Assembly: GCA_023227945.1 (NCBI GenBank)
Contig: JALOCC010000068.1
Location: forward strand, 1-7,826
Direction of reading: 5' to 3'
DNA from: Candidatus Omnitrophota bacterium
GTDB lineage: Bacteria > Omnitrophota > Gorgyraeia > Duberdicusellales > 4484-171
DNA: 7,826 bases
Shown: piece by piece, positions 1 through 5,788 of the stretch
Position numbering within the stretch: position 1 is the first letter of the stretch
How the letters are laid out: the number at the start of each line of letters is the position of its first letter
Position numbers and translations under genes: made by a program
Notes under the pieces: model-generated
The model's input: only the letters and a program-made list of their open reading frames with translations
Database searches by the model: none
What the model was told of the DNA's origin: nothing

Positions 1-514
1 ATGCTTTTAAAACGCGTAGATTGGCCCTATTGAAATCATCGACAAGAATAATCGTCGGCTGGCAATATCCTTTTTCATCTGGTTCAGGCACCCATTCCGG
101 TACCGCAGTAAACTGTTTTACTCCCCGATCTTGACAAACTGAATATCCGAGTTTTTCCGTATAAAGTCCGATACAGGATTCCGGCACCCACTTTTCTTCT
201 TTTCCTTTCCTAACACAGAGATGCCTATCTGGCATGCCGATAATATCACCCACTTCTTCTATATCCGCAAGAGGAATATATATGATTTTAAATCCGGAAT
301 AATCTTTTCCCCGATACTTTATTCTTTCTGTTTCCAAACATCTGACAAGACTTGTTTTACCGATTCCAGCACGACCCCAAATGACTGTGGAAAATCTTTC
401 TCCAGGTCTTTTTTCTTCCGCTTCCGTATCTGAAACAAAAGCCTGTAATAGTTTTTCCGTGATTCCCTTAAGAGACAAAACCGGCCCGTAACACCCTTCA
501 TAATTTTCTTCCAT
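1..514 (-). CDS. MoxR-like AAA+ ATPase, partial (C-terminus beyond left edge)
   Basis: The frame is open from an ATG at 514 to the left edge, giving 171 complete residues and no stop. Residues 47-54 (GRAGIGKT) are a Walker A loop. Residues 155-164 (IILVDDFNRA) are a Walker B with the acidic-Asn-Arg-Ala ending typical of MoxR-type AAA+ proteins. GDIIGMPD (89-96) and VPEWVP (138-143) sit between them, as the 'liGlP' and 'PdWwP' motifs do in this family. MoxR proteins are ATP-driven chaperone-like remodellers that often act with VWA-domain partners; in phages their substrate is usually unknown. The start is chosen because a purine-rich AGGAAAGGA site lies just upstream and because only this frame carries the motifs; a later in-frame start would lose the N-terminal helix. 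The gene begins 13 bp after the stop of the SMC-like half-ATPase, so the two are probably cotranscribed. The sensor and lid regions lie outside the window. Confidence 0.86.
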   Translation of the reverse strand, partial: MEENYEGCYGPVLSLKGITEKLLQAFVSDTEAEEKRPGERFSTVIWGRAGIGKTSLVRCLETERIKYRGKDYSGFKIIYIPLADIEEVGDIIGMPDRHLCVRKGKEEKWVPESCIGLYTEKLGYSVCQDRGVKQFTAVPEWVPEPDEKGYCQPTIILVDDFNRANLRVLKA

Positions 515-527
515 ATTTCATCCTTTC

Positions 528-1136
528 CTATTTCAAATAGACTTTCCCGTTCCTGTTTTCTAGAAAAAATCCTCTTTCCGCCTGCTGTAAAATGCTTTCG
601 TTATGACTAAGCATAATAATCTGCATTTCCATTTTTTCACAAAGACCGCGTAAAAACATTCCCACATTCTCCGCAATTTCGGAATCCACATGTTTATAGG
701 CTTCGTCAAGAAACAGAATATCCCCGATATCCTGACTTCCTTTTAAAATAAGAGCCCGAAGAGGAATACATATACTGTCCGAAATCCCCCCTCCGTGACC
801 GCTGATATCTCTTTTTACTTCATAATCCCCGTATGTCTTTTTGACTTCTATCTCTAAACAAGAACGATTATTCTTTTCTCCGTAATTTATCAGAAAAGAA
901 TACTGGGTTCCGTATAGCGTTCGGAGAACTTCCGTTATAACAGCTTCTATCTTTTCTTTATAGATATGACGCTTTTTTAGACTTAATTCTTCTATAGTAT
1001 GGAAAAGAGTCTTCACTACATTCAGCTTTTCGGCATTCTTCGAAATGAGTTCTTCTTTTTCTTTTATCTCTTTTTGATAGATTTTGTTTGATCTTCTTCT
1101 TTCTTCAATACTTTCCACAAGTTCTTCTTTTGTCAT
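528..1136 (-). CDS. Orphan C-terminal half of an SMC/Rad50/RecN-type ABC ATPase
   Basis: This 202-residue protein contains only the second half of an SMC/Rad50-type ATPase head. Residues 1-60 are strongly charged and Lys/Glu-rich, consistent with a coiled coil. An ABC signature-like motif, SGHGGG, lies at 112-117. Walker B is DILFLDEA (139-146), followed by a D-loop ending at Asp151 and an H-loop IIMLSH (173-178). There is no Walker A anywhere in it, so it cannot bind ATP in the usual way alone; in this fold Walker A comes from an N-terminal segment. Phage relatives include T4 gp46-type recombination ATPases, but those are full length. A separate gene elsewhere may supply the Walker A half, or the protein may be a regulatory remnant. 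The ATG at 1136 has an AAAGGTG ribosome site at 1141-1147. The stop is TAG, and the MoxR-like gene follows after 13 bp. The fold assignment is strong; the role is open. Confidence 0.8.
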   Translation of the reverse strand: MTKEELVESIEERRRSNKIYQKEIKEKEELISKNAEKLNVVKTLFHTIEELSLKKRHIYKEKIEAVITEVLRTLYGTQYSFLINYGEKNNRSCLEIEVKKTYGDYEVKRDISGHGGGISDSICIPLRALILKGSQDIGDILFLDEAYKHVDSEIAENVGMFLRGLCEKMEMQIIMLSHNESILQQAERGFFLENRNGKVYLK

Positions 1137-1140
1137 ATTT

Positions 1141-1147
1141 CACCTTT
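1141..1147 (-). promoter_or_regulatory. Ribosome binding site of the half-ATPase gene
   Basis: On the minus strand AAAGGTG stands seven bases... upstream of the ATG, with only an AT-rich spacer (gaaat-like) between. It fixes the start of the SMC-like gene and lies directly downstream of the 1156-1174 hairpin, so folding of the leader could affect access to it. Confidence 0.55.
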
Positions 1148-1155
1148 ATTCAAAA

Positions 1156-1192
1156 TTCTATAATGTTTATAGAAAACGGGTTTCCCTTTTCT
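1156..1192 (-). promoter_or_regulatory. Leader with two mutually exclusive hairpins
   Basis: Two stems overlap just upstream of the half-ATPase gene. The upstream one (1192 to 1171 on the minus strand) pairs AGAAAA with TTTTCT and GGG with CCC around an AAA loop, with one bulged base. The downstream one (1174 to 1156) pairs TTCTATA with TATAGAA around a five-base loop and is followed by TTTTG. They share bases 1171-1174, so both cannot form fully at once. The second hairpin ends nine bases before the ribosome site at 1141-1147. This arrangement would suit a weak terminator or attenuator between the structured RNA and the downstream genes, but no ligand or leader peptide is visible. The pairing is seen directly; the regulatory role is inferred. 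Confidence 0.4.
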
Positions 1193-1243
1193 AATGAAAA
1201 GGCTTTAAATACCATTACCTAAAAAATATTTTTTATCCTTAAA

Positions 1244-1270
1244 CAGAAACCGTGAATACCCGGCTTTCTG
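1244..1270 (-). terminator. Possible 3' hairpin/terminator of the structured RNA
   Basis: CAGAAACCG (1244-1252) pairs with CGGcTTTCTG (1261-1270), nine pairs with one bulged base and an eight-base loop. On the minus strand it is followed at once by TTT and, about 15 bases later, by a run of six T. The immediate T tract is short, so termination efficiency is uncertain, but this is the best candidate for the RNA's 3' end before the half-ATPase gene. Confidence 0.35.
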
Positions 1271-1330
1271 ATCCTGATCATTCAAGTTCACTTCGTTTTC
1301 TTTCATGAATCAGGATTCTTTTTATTATTT
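1271..1330 (+). terminator. Hairpin followed by T-rich tract on the plus strand
   Basis: ATCCTGAT (1271-1278) pairs with ATCAGGAT (1309-1316), and the plus strand continues TTCTTTTTATTATTT. This has the look of a factor-independent terminator read left to right, although the loop is long (30 bases) and no plus-strand gene ends nearby. It may stop antisense transcripts, or it may simply be a domain of the minus-strand RNA. The same GAATCCTGAT arm recurs at 1544-1553. Confidence 0.3.
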
Positions 1331-1349
1331 AAAAACGATTTTGATTAAA

Positions 1350-1415
1350 TCACACAGGGGATCAGGGACCATCAAATCGTACGAAGTACATTTGGGGAAA
1401 TCCCCGTATGTGTGA
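1350..1415. repeat. Nested multi-part hairpin
   Basis: Three co-axial stems nest here: TCACACA (1350-1356) with TGTGTGA (1409-1415), GGGGAT (1357-1362) with ATCCCC (1400-1405), and an apical stem CAAAT+GTAC (1373-1377, 1379-1382) with GTAC+ATTTG (1386-1394) closed by a three-base loop. The inner and outer stems line up in perfect order, which is unlikely by chance and supports a folded RNA domain. Confidence 0.7.
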
Positions 1416-1436
1416 TATCGGTCGGTGAGTTTGAGG

Positions 1437-1495
1437 GAATGAAAGAACAGATTTTCCCCCTTTACAAGGAAGAATAAGTATTATCTGTTTCATTC
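1437..1495. repeat. Bulged 13-bp inverted repeat with inner hairpin
   Basis: GAATGAAAGAACAGAT (1437-1452) pairs with ATCTGTTTCATTC (1483-1495), leaving a three-base bulge on the left arm. Inside lies a small CCTT/AAGG hairpin (1459-1469). The right arm is embedded in a short CATT tandem run (1491-1502). It is read here as one domain of the structured RNA. Confidence 0.6.
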
Positions 1496-1509
1496 ATTCA
1501 TTCTATTTA

Positions 1510-1551
1510 CAGGATTCTATATTCACAGTGTTAAGTAAATATAGAATCCTG
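1510..1551. repeat. Perfect 14-bp inverted repeat
   Basis: CAGGATTCTATATT (1510-1523) is the exact reverse complement of AATATAGAATCCTG (1538-1551), with a 14-base loop. Neither strand has a T run after it, so it is not a classic terminator. It is the strongest single helix in the gene-free region and probably a peripheral arm of the RNA. Confidence 0.75.
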
Positions 1552-1623
1552 ATGTGCTAATCGTATAGGTTGAGAATCGGTATACGCTTTCGCAGACTGA
1601 GAATGGAATCTAACCATATCTCT

Positions 1624-1779
1624 GTATGCCCCTCGTGCAGCGGGTGTCCCCCACAAACCTACACTAGTCTATTAGGCAGACTAGGCATACCTTCTCCATA
1701 TCCACACAGATTTTGTTAATCACTGTCGCTGGTCAGAATACCGTTACGGGTAAAAGTCCTATAAATTCACGGGTTTGTG
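1624..1779. repeat. Probable pseudoknotted core of the RNA
   Basis: GTATGCC (1624-1630) pairs with GGCATAC (1684-1690). This closes a domain holding the hairpin CTAGTCT/AGACTAG (1664-1670 with 1678-1684, sharing one base at 1684) and the single-stranded segment CACAAACC (1652-1659). That segment is exactly complementary to GGTTTGTG at 1772-1779, outside the domain. If both 7-8 bp stems form, the result is a long-range pseudoknot, as expected for a large compact RNA. Confidence 0.5.
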
Positions 1780-2028
1780 TTCCACCATAAATCCATAGAT
1801 TATAGAGTTCATTAAGCCAACCGGGTTATCCCTTTTGGCTCCGCTCCTTCACGCGAAGGCCGTGTTCCAAGTATCTTCACCTTATTATAGGGTCTTGTCC
1901 GTGTCTTACATCTTTCTGTTTTCAACAGTGTAGATACGGTCTTGAATTATGATACGGAAATTCTTTAATGCTTCCTTGGCGTTACGCCCCCGAAACTTAT
2001 TATCAAGGCTGTCGGGAATCCTTTTCAT

Positions 2029-2056
2029 CACTTTATTTTAAGACCACTTTATTTTA
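2029..2056. repeat. Two 12-bp direct repeats, 16-bp period
   Basis: CACTTTATTTTA occurs at 2029-2040 and again at 2045-2056, separated by AGAC. On the minus strand this reads TAAAATAAAGTG twice, just after the peptidase stop and just before the structured RNA begins. The TAAAAT cores resemble -10 boxes, so the pair could hold the RNA's promoter or a binding site, but no convincing -35 is present. Confidence 0.45.
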
Positions 2057-2080
2057 CAAGGTTTTATCCGTTACAGAATA

Positions 2081-4927
2081 TCACTTGATTGTTTTCCAAT
2101 AGAAATCGTGTTCTGTTTTTTTATAGTCATCTGTCAAAAAGCGTATTTTTATCTTTGAGACTAAAGAATCTGAAAGGGAAGGGAAATATGCGAAGAAGAC
2201 TTTGGTTTTCACGTTTTCTTCAAGAGAAGTCTTTTCCGAATACAAAATCATTCCTTTCGGAAGTCTGTTTATATCGGTAATAGAAAAGGAAGACATTGTC
2301 AAAGGAACAGAATCTGATGTCAGGGAAAAAGTAAAAGGTCTTAACATCCTTGTGGAAATGAAATCACCGAGTTTTAATCCGGAAATATTCGTATAGCTGT
2401 GAAAGAAAAAGATGTTTGTTCCTGAAACCGCTGTAAAAACATATCCGTTGGTAGAAGAAAGACCGGAAATGTCGGTAGTCAATTCAGAATCTTTCTTTAT
2501 ATAGATATTTGAAATTGAACAAGACGTAAAACCGTTTGAATTTTCTGAAAACCCCGAAAAGAAATAAGGAGGTTTCATATCTTCTTCCAAATCATATCTT
2601 ATGGAAAGAGAAGCATTGGAATTTCCTCTGTTCGAAATCACGATATTGTCGATACCGAAACTTTCAGGAGATTGCATGAAAAGTCTTTTCCCTCCAGAAG
2701 AAAATGTCTCTGAATATGAATTATAAACCCTGGTTGTAGGAGAAGATTTGTTTCCCGACTTAAAAAAGTAGGAAAAGTTTAGACACGGAGGAATATTCGT
2801 AATGACGGCTTCATTTTCCGCACTCCAGTGTATGTCATTCAATTTGTGTTCCGTATACATATTCAAATTAGATTCACAGATGAATAAACTAATATCAGAC
2901 TGTTGGGAAAAGGGTTCACGATAGAGATAAAGATTATAAGGGGGAGGATGATGCATGTTTGTTCTGCAAAAGGTATAAACATTATCATTGGTTGTGTTGA
3001 TAACCCATCCATAAAAATCAGTAGAAACCCCACTGGGGGAGGTCAGCCTTCCTCTATAATGATAATTCCCATTGGTATCAGATGAAGAATATCGATTAGA
3101 ATCTTTTTCCAATTGAATGATGCTTGATTCTTTGAATTTGAATGCTTCTGCTGTTTTGACCAAACCGAGAGGATATGATTTAAAGGAAAGTCCGTTTGAA
3201 ACACTAATTTCATCTGGATAAGGATGAAGGGTTGATTGACCAGGAAACAGAACAGAAGCAGGATCTCCGAAAAGGGCATTGGAATAGAATATAAAATGAA
3301 GATATCCAAGTTGAAGAGAAAAATATCCAACCATCCTCTCTTTTGAATCAGTATATACGTCTCCCAGGAGATGGCCGGTTTCTCTTAGCATATCATCAAA
3401 AAACAGGCGCATAAGGAAAACGCTATAATACGGATTGTTGTTGCTATACCACCCGTCCCTTTGGTTGACGACGGCGGCCCATATTCCGTTGCTAGAAGAA
3501 AGCATCGCTTCTGTCCAGCATTTTAATCCGGTCGTTTCAGCCTTGTCAAAACCACCTATAGAACAGGCAACGCTATAAAAAAGAAAAGTAACGGAATTTG
3601 TGATTTCTTCCGGAATGAAATTATAATTATCTATACCATAACAGGATCTATCAGCACCGTGTCCGATATGAGTTATGAGAGAATATCCTGAATTAAAATG
3701 TTTTTTGCCGGTATTTTGATCAACGATATTGGTAAAAAATGTGTCATAACTTATTTTATTCCCGAACCTATTGGTAACACCCATCGAATTGAAAGTTAAT
3801 GTCTGATTAGGAAACAGGAAAAGAATATTGTTAGAGCTGCTTATTCCCTTTTGAATTTCTTCCCCGCAAAACATAAATTTCTCATCTTTTAGGCTTTCTT
3901 CCCTTTGAATTGTTTTTCTTATCATATTCTCAGCGTCTTGTTTTTCCCATGCGGGGAGTCTCCCGATTTTAATTTCAGAGTAACAATCTATAAAATTGCC
4001 GTTTTCTCCGTCATTCTCTTCTCCGTAAATCCCGTTTTGGTTATTGTCAAAATCTCCATCTAGGTTTCCGTAATATCCTTGGTCTTGAGGCATATAAAGC
4101 GTTCCTATAAAACCGGAATAGAGAAACATCCTGACTGGCACTTGTTTTGTTCCTCCGAGGATAAGAAGATACCGAGTTCCCCAATTTAAATAAGCGTCTT
4201 TGCAGAATTCTCGGATTTTCATTTGACCGTCAGTCCCAATATAATTATTATATATCCAGTCCACAGTAACGAGGTTTGTGGAAAACCCTTTTGAATGGCG
4301 ATATTCTAATAAAGATTGAGGGCTGTATTCTGAATCGGCATATACCAGGCTTGATGTCGTTAGGATAACGTATTCATGGTTACCTCTTTCAAGCATCGAA
4401 ACAGGAGGAGAAATTGACTTTGAAACAGGACTAGAAAACGTTTTTATCGTAAACCTAACTGAATCGAAATGAATATATTCAAGTTTTGAACGAGAATAAG
4501 AACACGGGGAAAACTTAAAAAGGAGATAATTAGTACCGTTTTTCCTTTGTTCTGTCCAGAAAACGGGTTTTTGAACAGGATATTCTGCATCAAAGATACC
4601 GTTAGTAAAAGAAGACGTTCCTGTCCTGAAATCATTATACGGGATTTCAGCCGTTTCTATCAAACCAGAGAGTTTGTATTTATGACTGGTTAAAACTTCA
4701 AAATCTATAGAGTCAACCATTTCTTCTGATTTCAACACCTCTCGGAAAACGATAGTCGGCAAAATCGGCAATCCAGGTTCAGGGATATTGATACAGTTTT
4801 TGACATTGACTGAAACCGTATCCCCGAATGTTTTAAAATCCGGCGGTTGAAATTTTTCTTCCCAATTTTTTTCTAAAGCAGAAGAAAAAAGAGGCAAAAA
4901 AAACAGAAGACTAATAAGAATATTCAA
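2081..4927 (-). CDS. Secreted gingipain-family (C25) cysteine peptidase
   Basis: This 948-residue exported protein belongs to the peptidase C25 (gingipain) family. Residues 1-17 are a signal peptide (hydrophobic core, SSA cleavage context). About residues 20-180 form a pro-/N-terminal region, and the catalytic domain runs about 185-565. The catalytic His is best placed at H423 in HIGHGA and the nucleophile at C455 in SVACSIGGF; their 32-residue spacing is close to the 33 in gingipain RgpB. The acidic stretch LDGDFDNNQNG (289-299), then IGRLP (321-325) and LFGDPA (552-557), are further family hallmarks. The 570-948 part is Ser/Asn/Thr-rich and probably beta-sandwich; I see no clear T9SS sorting domain. 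Translation starts at TTG: GGAGAGG precedes it by six bases, and only this start gives the full signal peptide. The first 17 bp overlap the end of the 255-residue gene, so translation is likely coupled. The stop is TGA. The substrate is unknown. Confidence 0.85.
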   Translation of the reverse strand: MNILISLLFFLPLFSSALEKNWEEKFQPPDFKTFGDTVSVNVKNCINIPEPGLPILPTIVFREVLKSEEMVDSIDFEVLTSHKYKLSGLIETAEIPYNDFRTGTSSFTNGIFDAEYPVQKPVFWTEQRKNGTNYLLFKFSPCSYSRSKLEYIHFDSVRFTIKTFSSPVSKSISPPVSMLERGNHEYVILTTSSLVYADSEYSPQSLLEYRHSKGFSTNLVTVDWIYNNYIGTDGQMKIREFCKDAYLNWGTRYLLILGGTKQVPVRMFLYSGFIGTLYMPQDQGYYGNLDGDFDNNQNGIYGEENDGENGNFIDCYSEIKIGRLPAWEKQDAENMIRKTIQREESLKDEKFMFCGEEIQKGISSSNNILFLFPNQTLTFNSMGVTNRFGNKISYDTFFTNIVDQNTGKKHFNSGYSLITHIGHGADRSCYGIDNYNFIPEEITNSVTFLFYSVACSIGGFDKAETTGLKCWTEAMLSSSNGIWAAVVNQRDGWYSNNNPYYSVFLMRLFFDDMLRETGHLLGDVYTDSKERMVGYFSLQLGYLHFIFYSNALFGDPASVLFPGQSTLHPYPDEISVSNGLSFKSYPLGLVKTAEAFKFKESSIIQLEKDSNRYSSSDTNGNYHYRGRLTSPSGVSTDFYGWVINTTNDNVYTFCRTNMHHPPPYNLYLYREPFSQQSDISLFICESNLNMYTEHKLNDIHWSAENEAVITNIPPCLNFSYFFKSGNKSSPTTRVYNSYSETFSSGGKRLFMQSPESFGIDNIVISNRGNSNASLSIRYDLEEDMKPPYFFSGFSENSNGFTSCSISNIYIKKDSELTTDISGLSSTNGYVFTAVSGTNIFFFHSYTNISGLKLGDFISTRMLRPFTFSLTSDSVPLTMSSFSITDINRLPKGMILYSEKTSLEENVKTKVFFAYFPSLSDSLVSKIKIRFLTDDYKKTEHDFYWKTIK

Positions 4928-5678
4928 GCCAACCTCTCCAGTTTTGTCCGTCTAAAGATTCGAATCCCAGAACATAGGTAGTTCCTTGACTGTCTAATTC
5001 TGGGATTTCACCATATACCCAAGTGATATTCGGAAAAAAGGTGACGGTTCCGCTTCCTTTTATCAGATGGAGATGGAAACTTGAAAATTTCCCTTCAACG
5101 GTTTCGGGGATTTCAAATGAAACATTATGATTCATATTTGAGACGCAATAGACAGCATTGGAAGAAAGGATAATTTTATTCGTGTATAAGACGTTCGGCA
5201 AAACATATTGATAGCTGTTGGTCGTAGAAACGGCTCCGATCAATTCTGAAGTGACGAAATGAGCATTCGTTTCAGAAACGTGACGGGAAAAAGAAGAATT
5301 GATTTCAGAAACCGCTTGTTCAAAAGTTTGATCGTCGATGAATTTACAGATGATGTTCGTCTGTACAATCGGGATTCCTTCTATTATAACCGTTTCTGTT
5401 CCGAAAAGAGTCAAATTGGTTGTAGAAAATCTCGTGTCTATCCTTAAAAAGAGATTAGTCAGATTGTCTGTAAGAACCTGTGAATAACCTCTATCCATAT
5501 AAGAAACGAACCCTCCGTTAAGCATTTCTTGTAGGTTTGATCTGCTTTCCAAGCTTAATATTCTAGAATTGAAACTATTAATAGCCAAGACGACATCTAA
5601 TGTTTCTGATTTTGAATGGAACGGGGAAAAGGAAAGGATTACGAAAAAGATAAGTGATTTTAGCGTGGATTGATTCAT
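4911..5678 (-). CDS. Exported tail-fibre-like protein
   Basis: This 255-residue protein starts with a signal peptide (hydrophobic residues about 8-20; cleavage probably near 22-25). Its middle carries HVSETNAHFVTSELIGAV (133-150), a pattern (NAHFVT...E) that I associate with phage tail-fibre and tail-associated proteins. The C-terminal 100 residues are beta-rich and end WRGWLEYSY, similar in style to small receptor-binding or carbohydrate-binding tail domains. A signal peptide is unusual for a virion protein, so it may be an exported or surface-displayed host-like protein that borrowed a tail module. The ATG at 5678 has GAGGT seven bases upstream. The end overlaps the TTG start of the C25 peptidase, which implies coupled expression and perhaps a joint function such as a binding partner or substrate. 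The family is not firmly recognised; lipid attachment is not indicated, as no lipobox Cys is present. Confidence 0.6.
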   Translation of the reverse strand: MNQSTLKSLIFFVILSFSPFHSKSETLDVVLAINSFNSRILSLESRSNLQEMLNGGFVSYMDRGYSQVLTDNLTNLFLRIDTRFSTTNLTLFGTETVIIEGIPIVQTNIICKFIDDQTFEQAVSEINSSFSRHVSETNAHFVTSELIGAVSTTNSYQYVLPNVLYTNKIILSSNAVYCVSNMNHNVSFEIPETVEGKFSSFHLHLIKGSGTVTFFPNITWVYGEIPELDSQGTTYVLGFESLDGQNWRGWLEYSY

Positions 5679-5699
5679 TTTTTTACCTCAGATATGTAG

Positions 5700-5708
5700 A
5701 TTCTATCA
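5700..5708 (-). promoter_or_regulatory. Probable extended -10 promoter for the secreted pair
   Basis: On the minus strand TGATAGAAT (5708 to 5700) matches an extended -10 (TGnTAnAAT) and lies about 20 bases before the ATG at 5678, giving a short leader. The -35 position (5723-5728, ATAGTA) is poor, which extended -10 promoters tolerate. It overlaps no part of the rightward promoter core but lies close enough for shared control. Confidence 0.4.
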
Positions 5709-5729
5709 AAAAAAGACAACTTTACTATA

Positions 5730-5758
5730 TTGACAAATGTGACAAGAAAAGGTATATT
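5730..5758 (+). promoter_or_regulatory. Near-consensus sigma70 promoter for the nucleotidyltransferase operon
   Basis: TTGACA (5730-5735) and TATATT (5753-5758) are separated by exactly 17 bases, an almost ideal housekeeping promoter. Transcription would start near 5765, about 25 bases before the ATG at 5789. TGACAA occurs twice in tandem (5731-5736 and 5740-5745, nine-base period), with a related AGACAA at 5714-5719. These repeats overlap the -35 and spacer and could form an operator. Confidence 0.75.
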
Positions 5759-5788
5759 GTTTATTGATTATTTTGAAAGGGGAAAAAG

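Larger units (their letters stand above)
1244..2022 (-). ncRNA. Candidate large structured RNA (GOLLD/ROOL-like in size and setting, class unassigned)
   Basis: About 780 nt carry no credible reading frame but many stems. Going 5' to 3' on the minus strand: a GGCG/CGCC hairpin (1979-1989); an interrupted stem 1899-1939 (CCGT/ACGG, TCT/AGA, ACA/TGT, CTGTT/AACAG); CCTTC/GAAGG (1846-1859); AGCCAA/TTGGCT with inner GGG/CCC (1815-1840); CTAGTCT/AGACTAG (1664-1684); GTATGCC/GGCATAC (1624-1690); an 8-bp long-range stem 1652-1659 with 1772-1779; CGTATA/TATACG (1562-1586); a 14-bp perfect stem (1510-1551); a 13-bp stem with one bulge (1437-1495); a nested stem (1350-1415); and a hairpin at 1271-1318. 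The minus strand is favoured because flanking genes run that way and because a GC(GAAA)GC element (1587-1594) would give a GNRA loop only on that strand. GOLLD (about 800 nt) and ROOL (about 600 nt) are giant phage RNAs of similar scale. I cannot recall their consensus well enough to align it, so membership is a guess. The ends are approximate. Confidence 0.5.

Noticed and set aside
221..433. 70-residue plus-strand ORF
   Set aside because: It is antisense to the MoxR-like gene, has no ribosome site and no recognisable motif.
319..501. 60-residue minus-strand ORF
   Set aside because: It lies in another frame inside the MoxR-like gene, whose Walker A and B motifs show the true frame.
1244..2022. 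Group I or group II intron, tRNA, tmRNA or RNase P RNA
   Set aside because: I looked on both strands for a domain V hairpin, group I P/Q/R/S-like core, a cloverleaf with a GTTCNANNC arm and the RNase P conserved core, and found none convincing. A GGTTAGATTCC stretch near 1605-1615 on the minus strand resembles a T arm but has the wrong loop and no cloverleaf around it.
1137..2080. CRISPR array
   Set aside because: There are inverted repeats and one pair of short direct repeats, but no set of regularly spaced, near-identical repeats with unique spacers.
2081..3200. T9SS C-terminal sorting domain on the C25 peptidase
   Set aside because: The C-terminus is beta-rich, but I could not see the conserved sorting-domain motifs, so I do not claim this export route.
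3043..3330. 95-residue minus-strand ORF
   Set aside because: It is an out-of-frame shadow inside the C25 peptidase gene, just after the catalytic domain coding region; its hydrophobic start is not supported by a ribosome site.
4550..4927. Downstream ATG as the peptidase start
   Set aside because: Starting later would delete the signal peptide. The TTG at 4927 has GGAGAGG at suitable spacing and the overlap typical of coupled genes.
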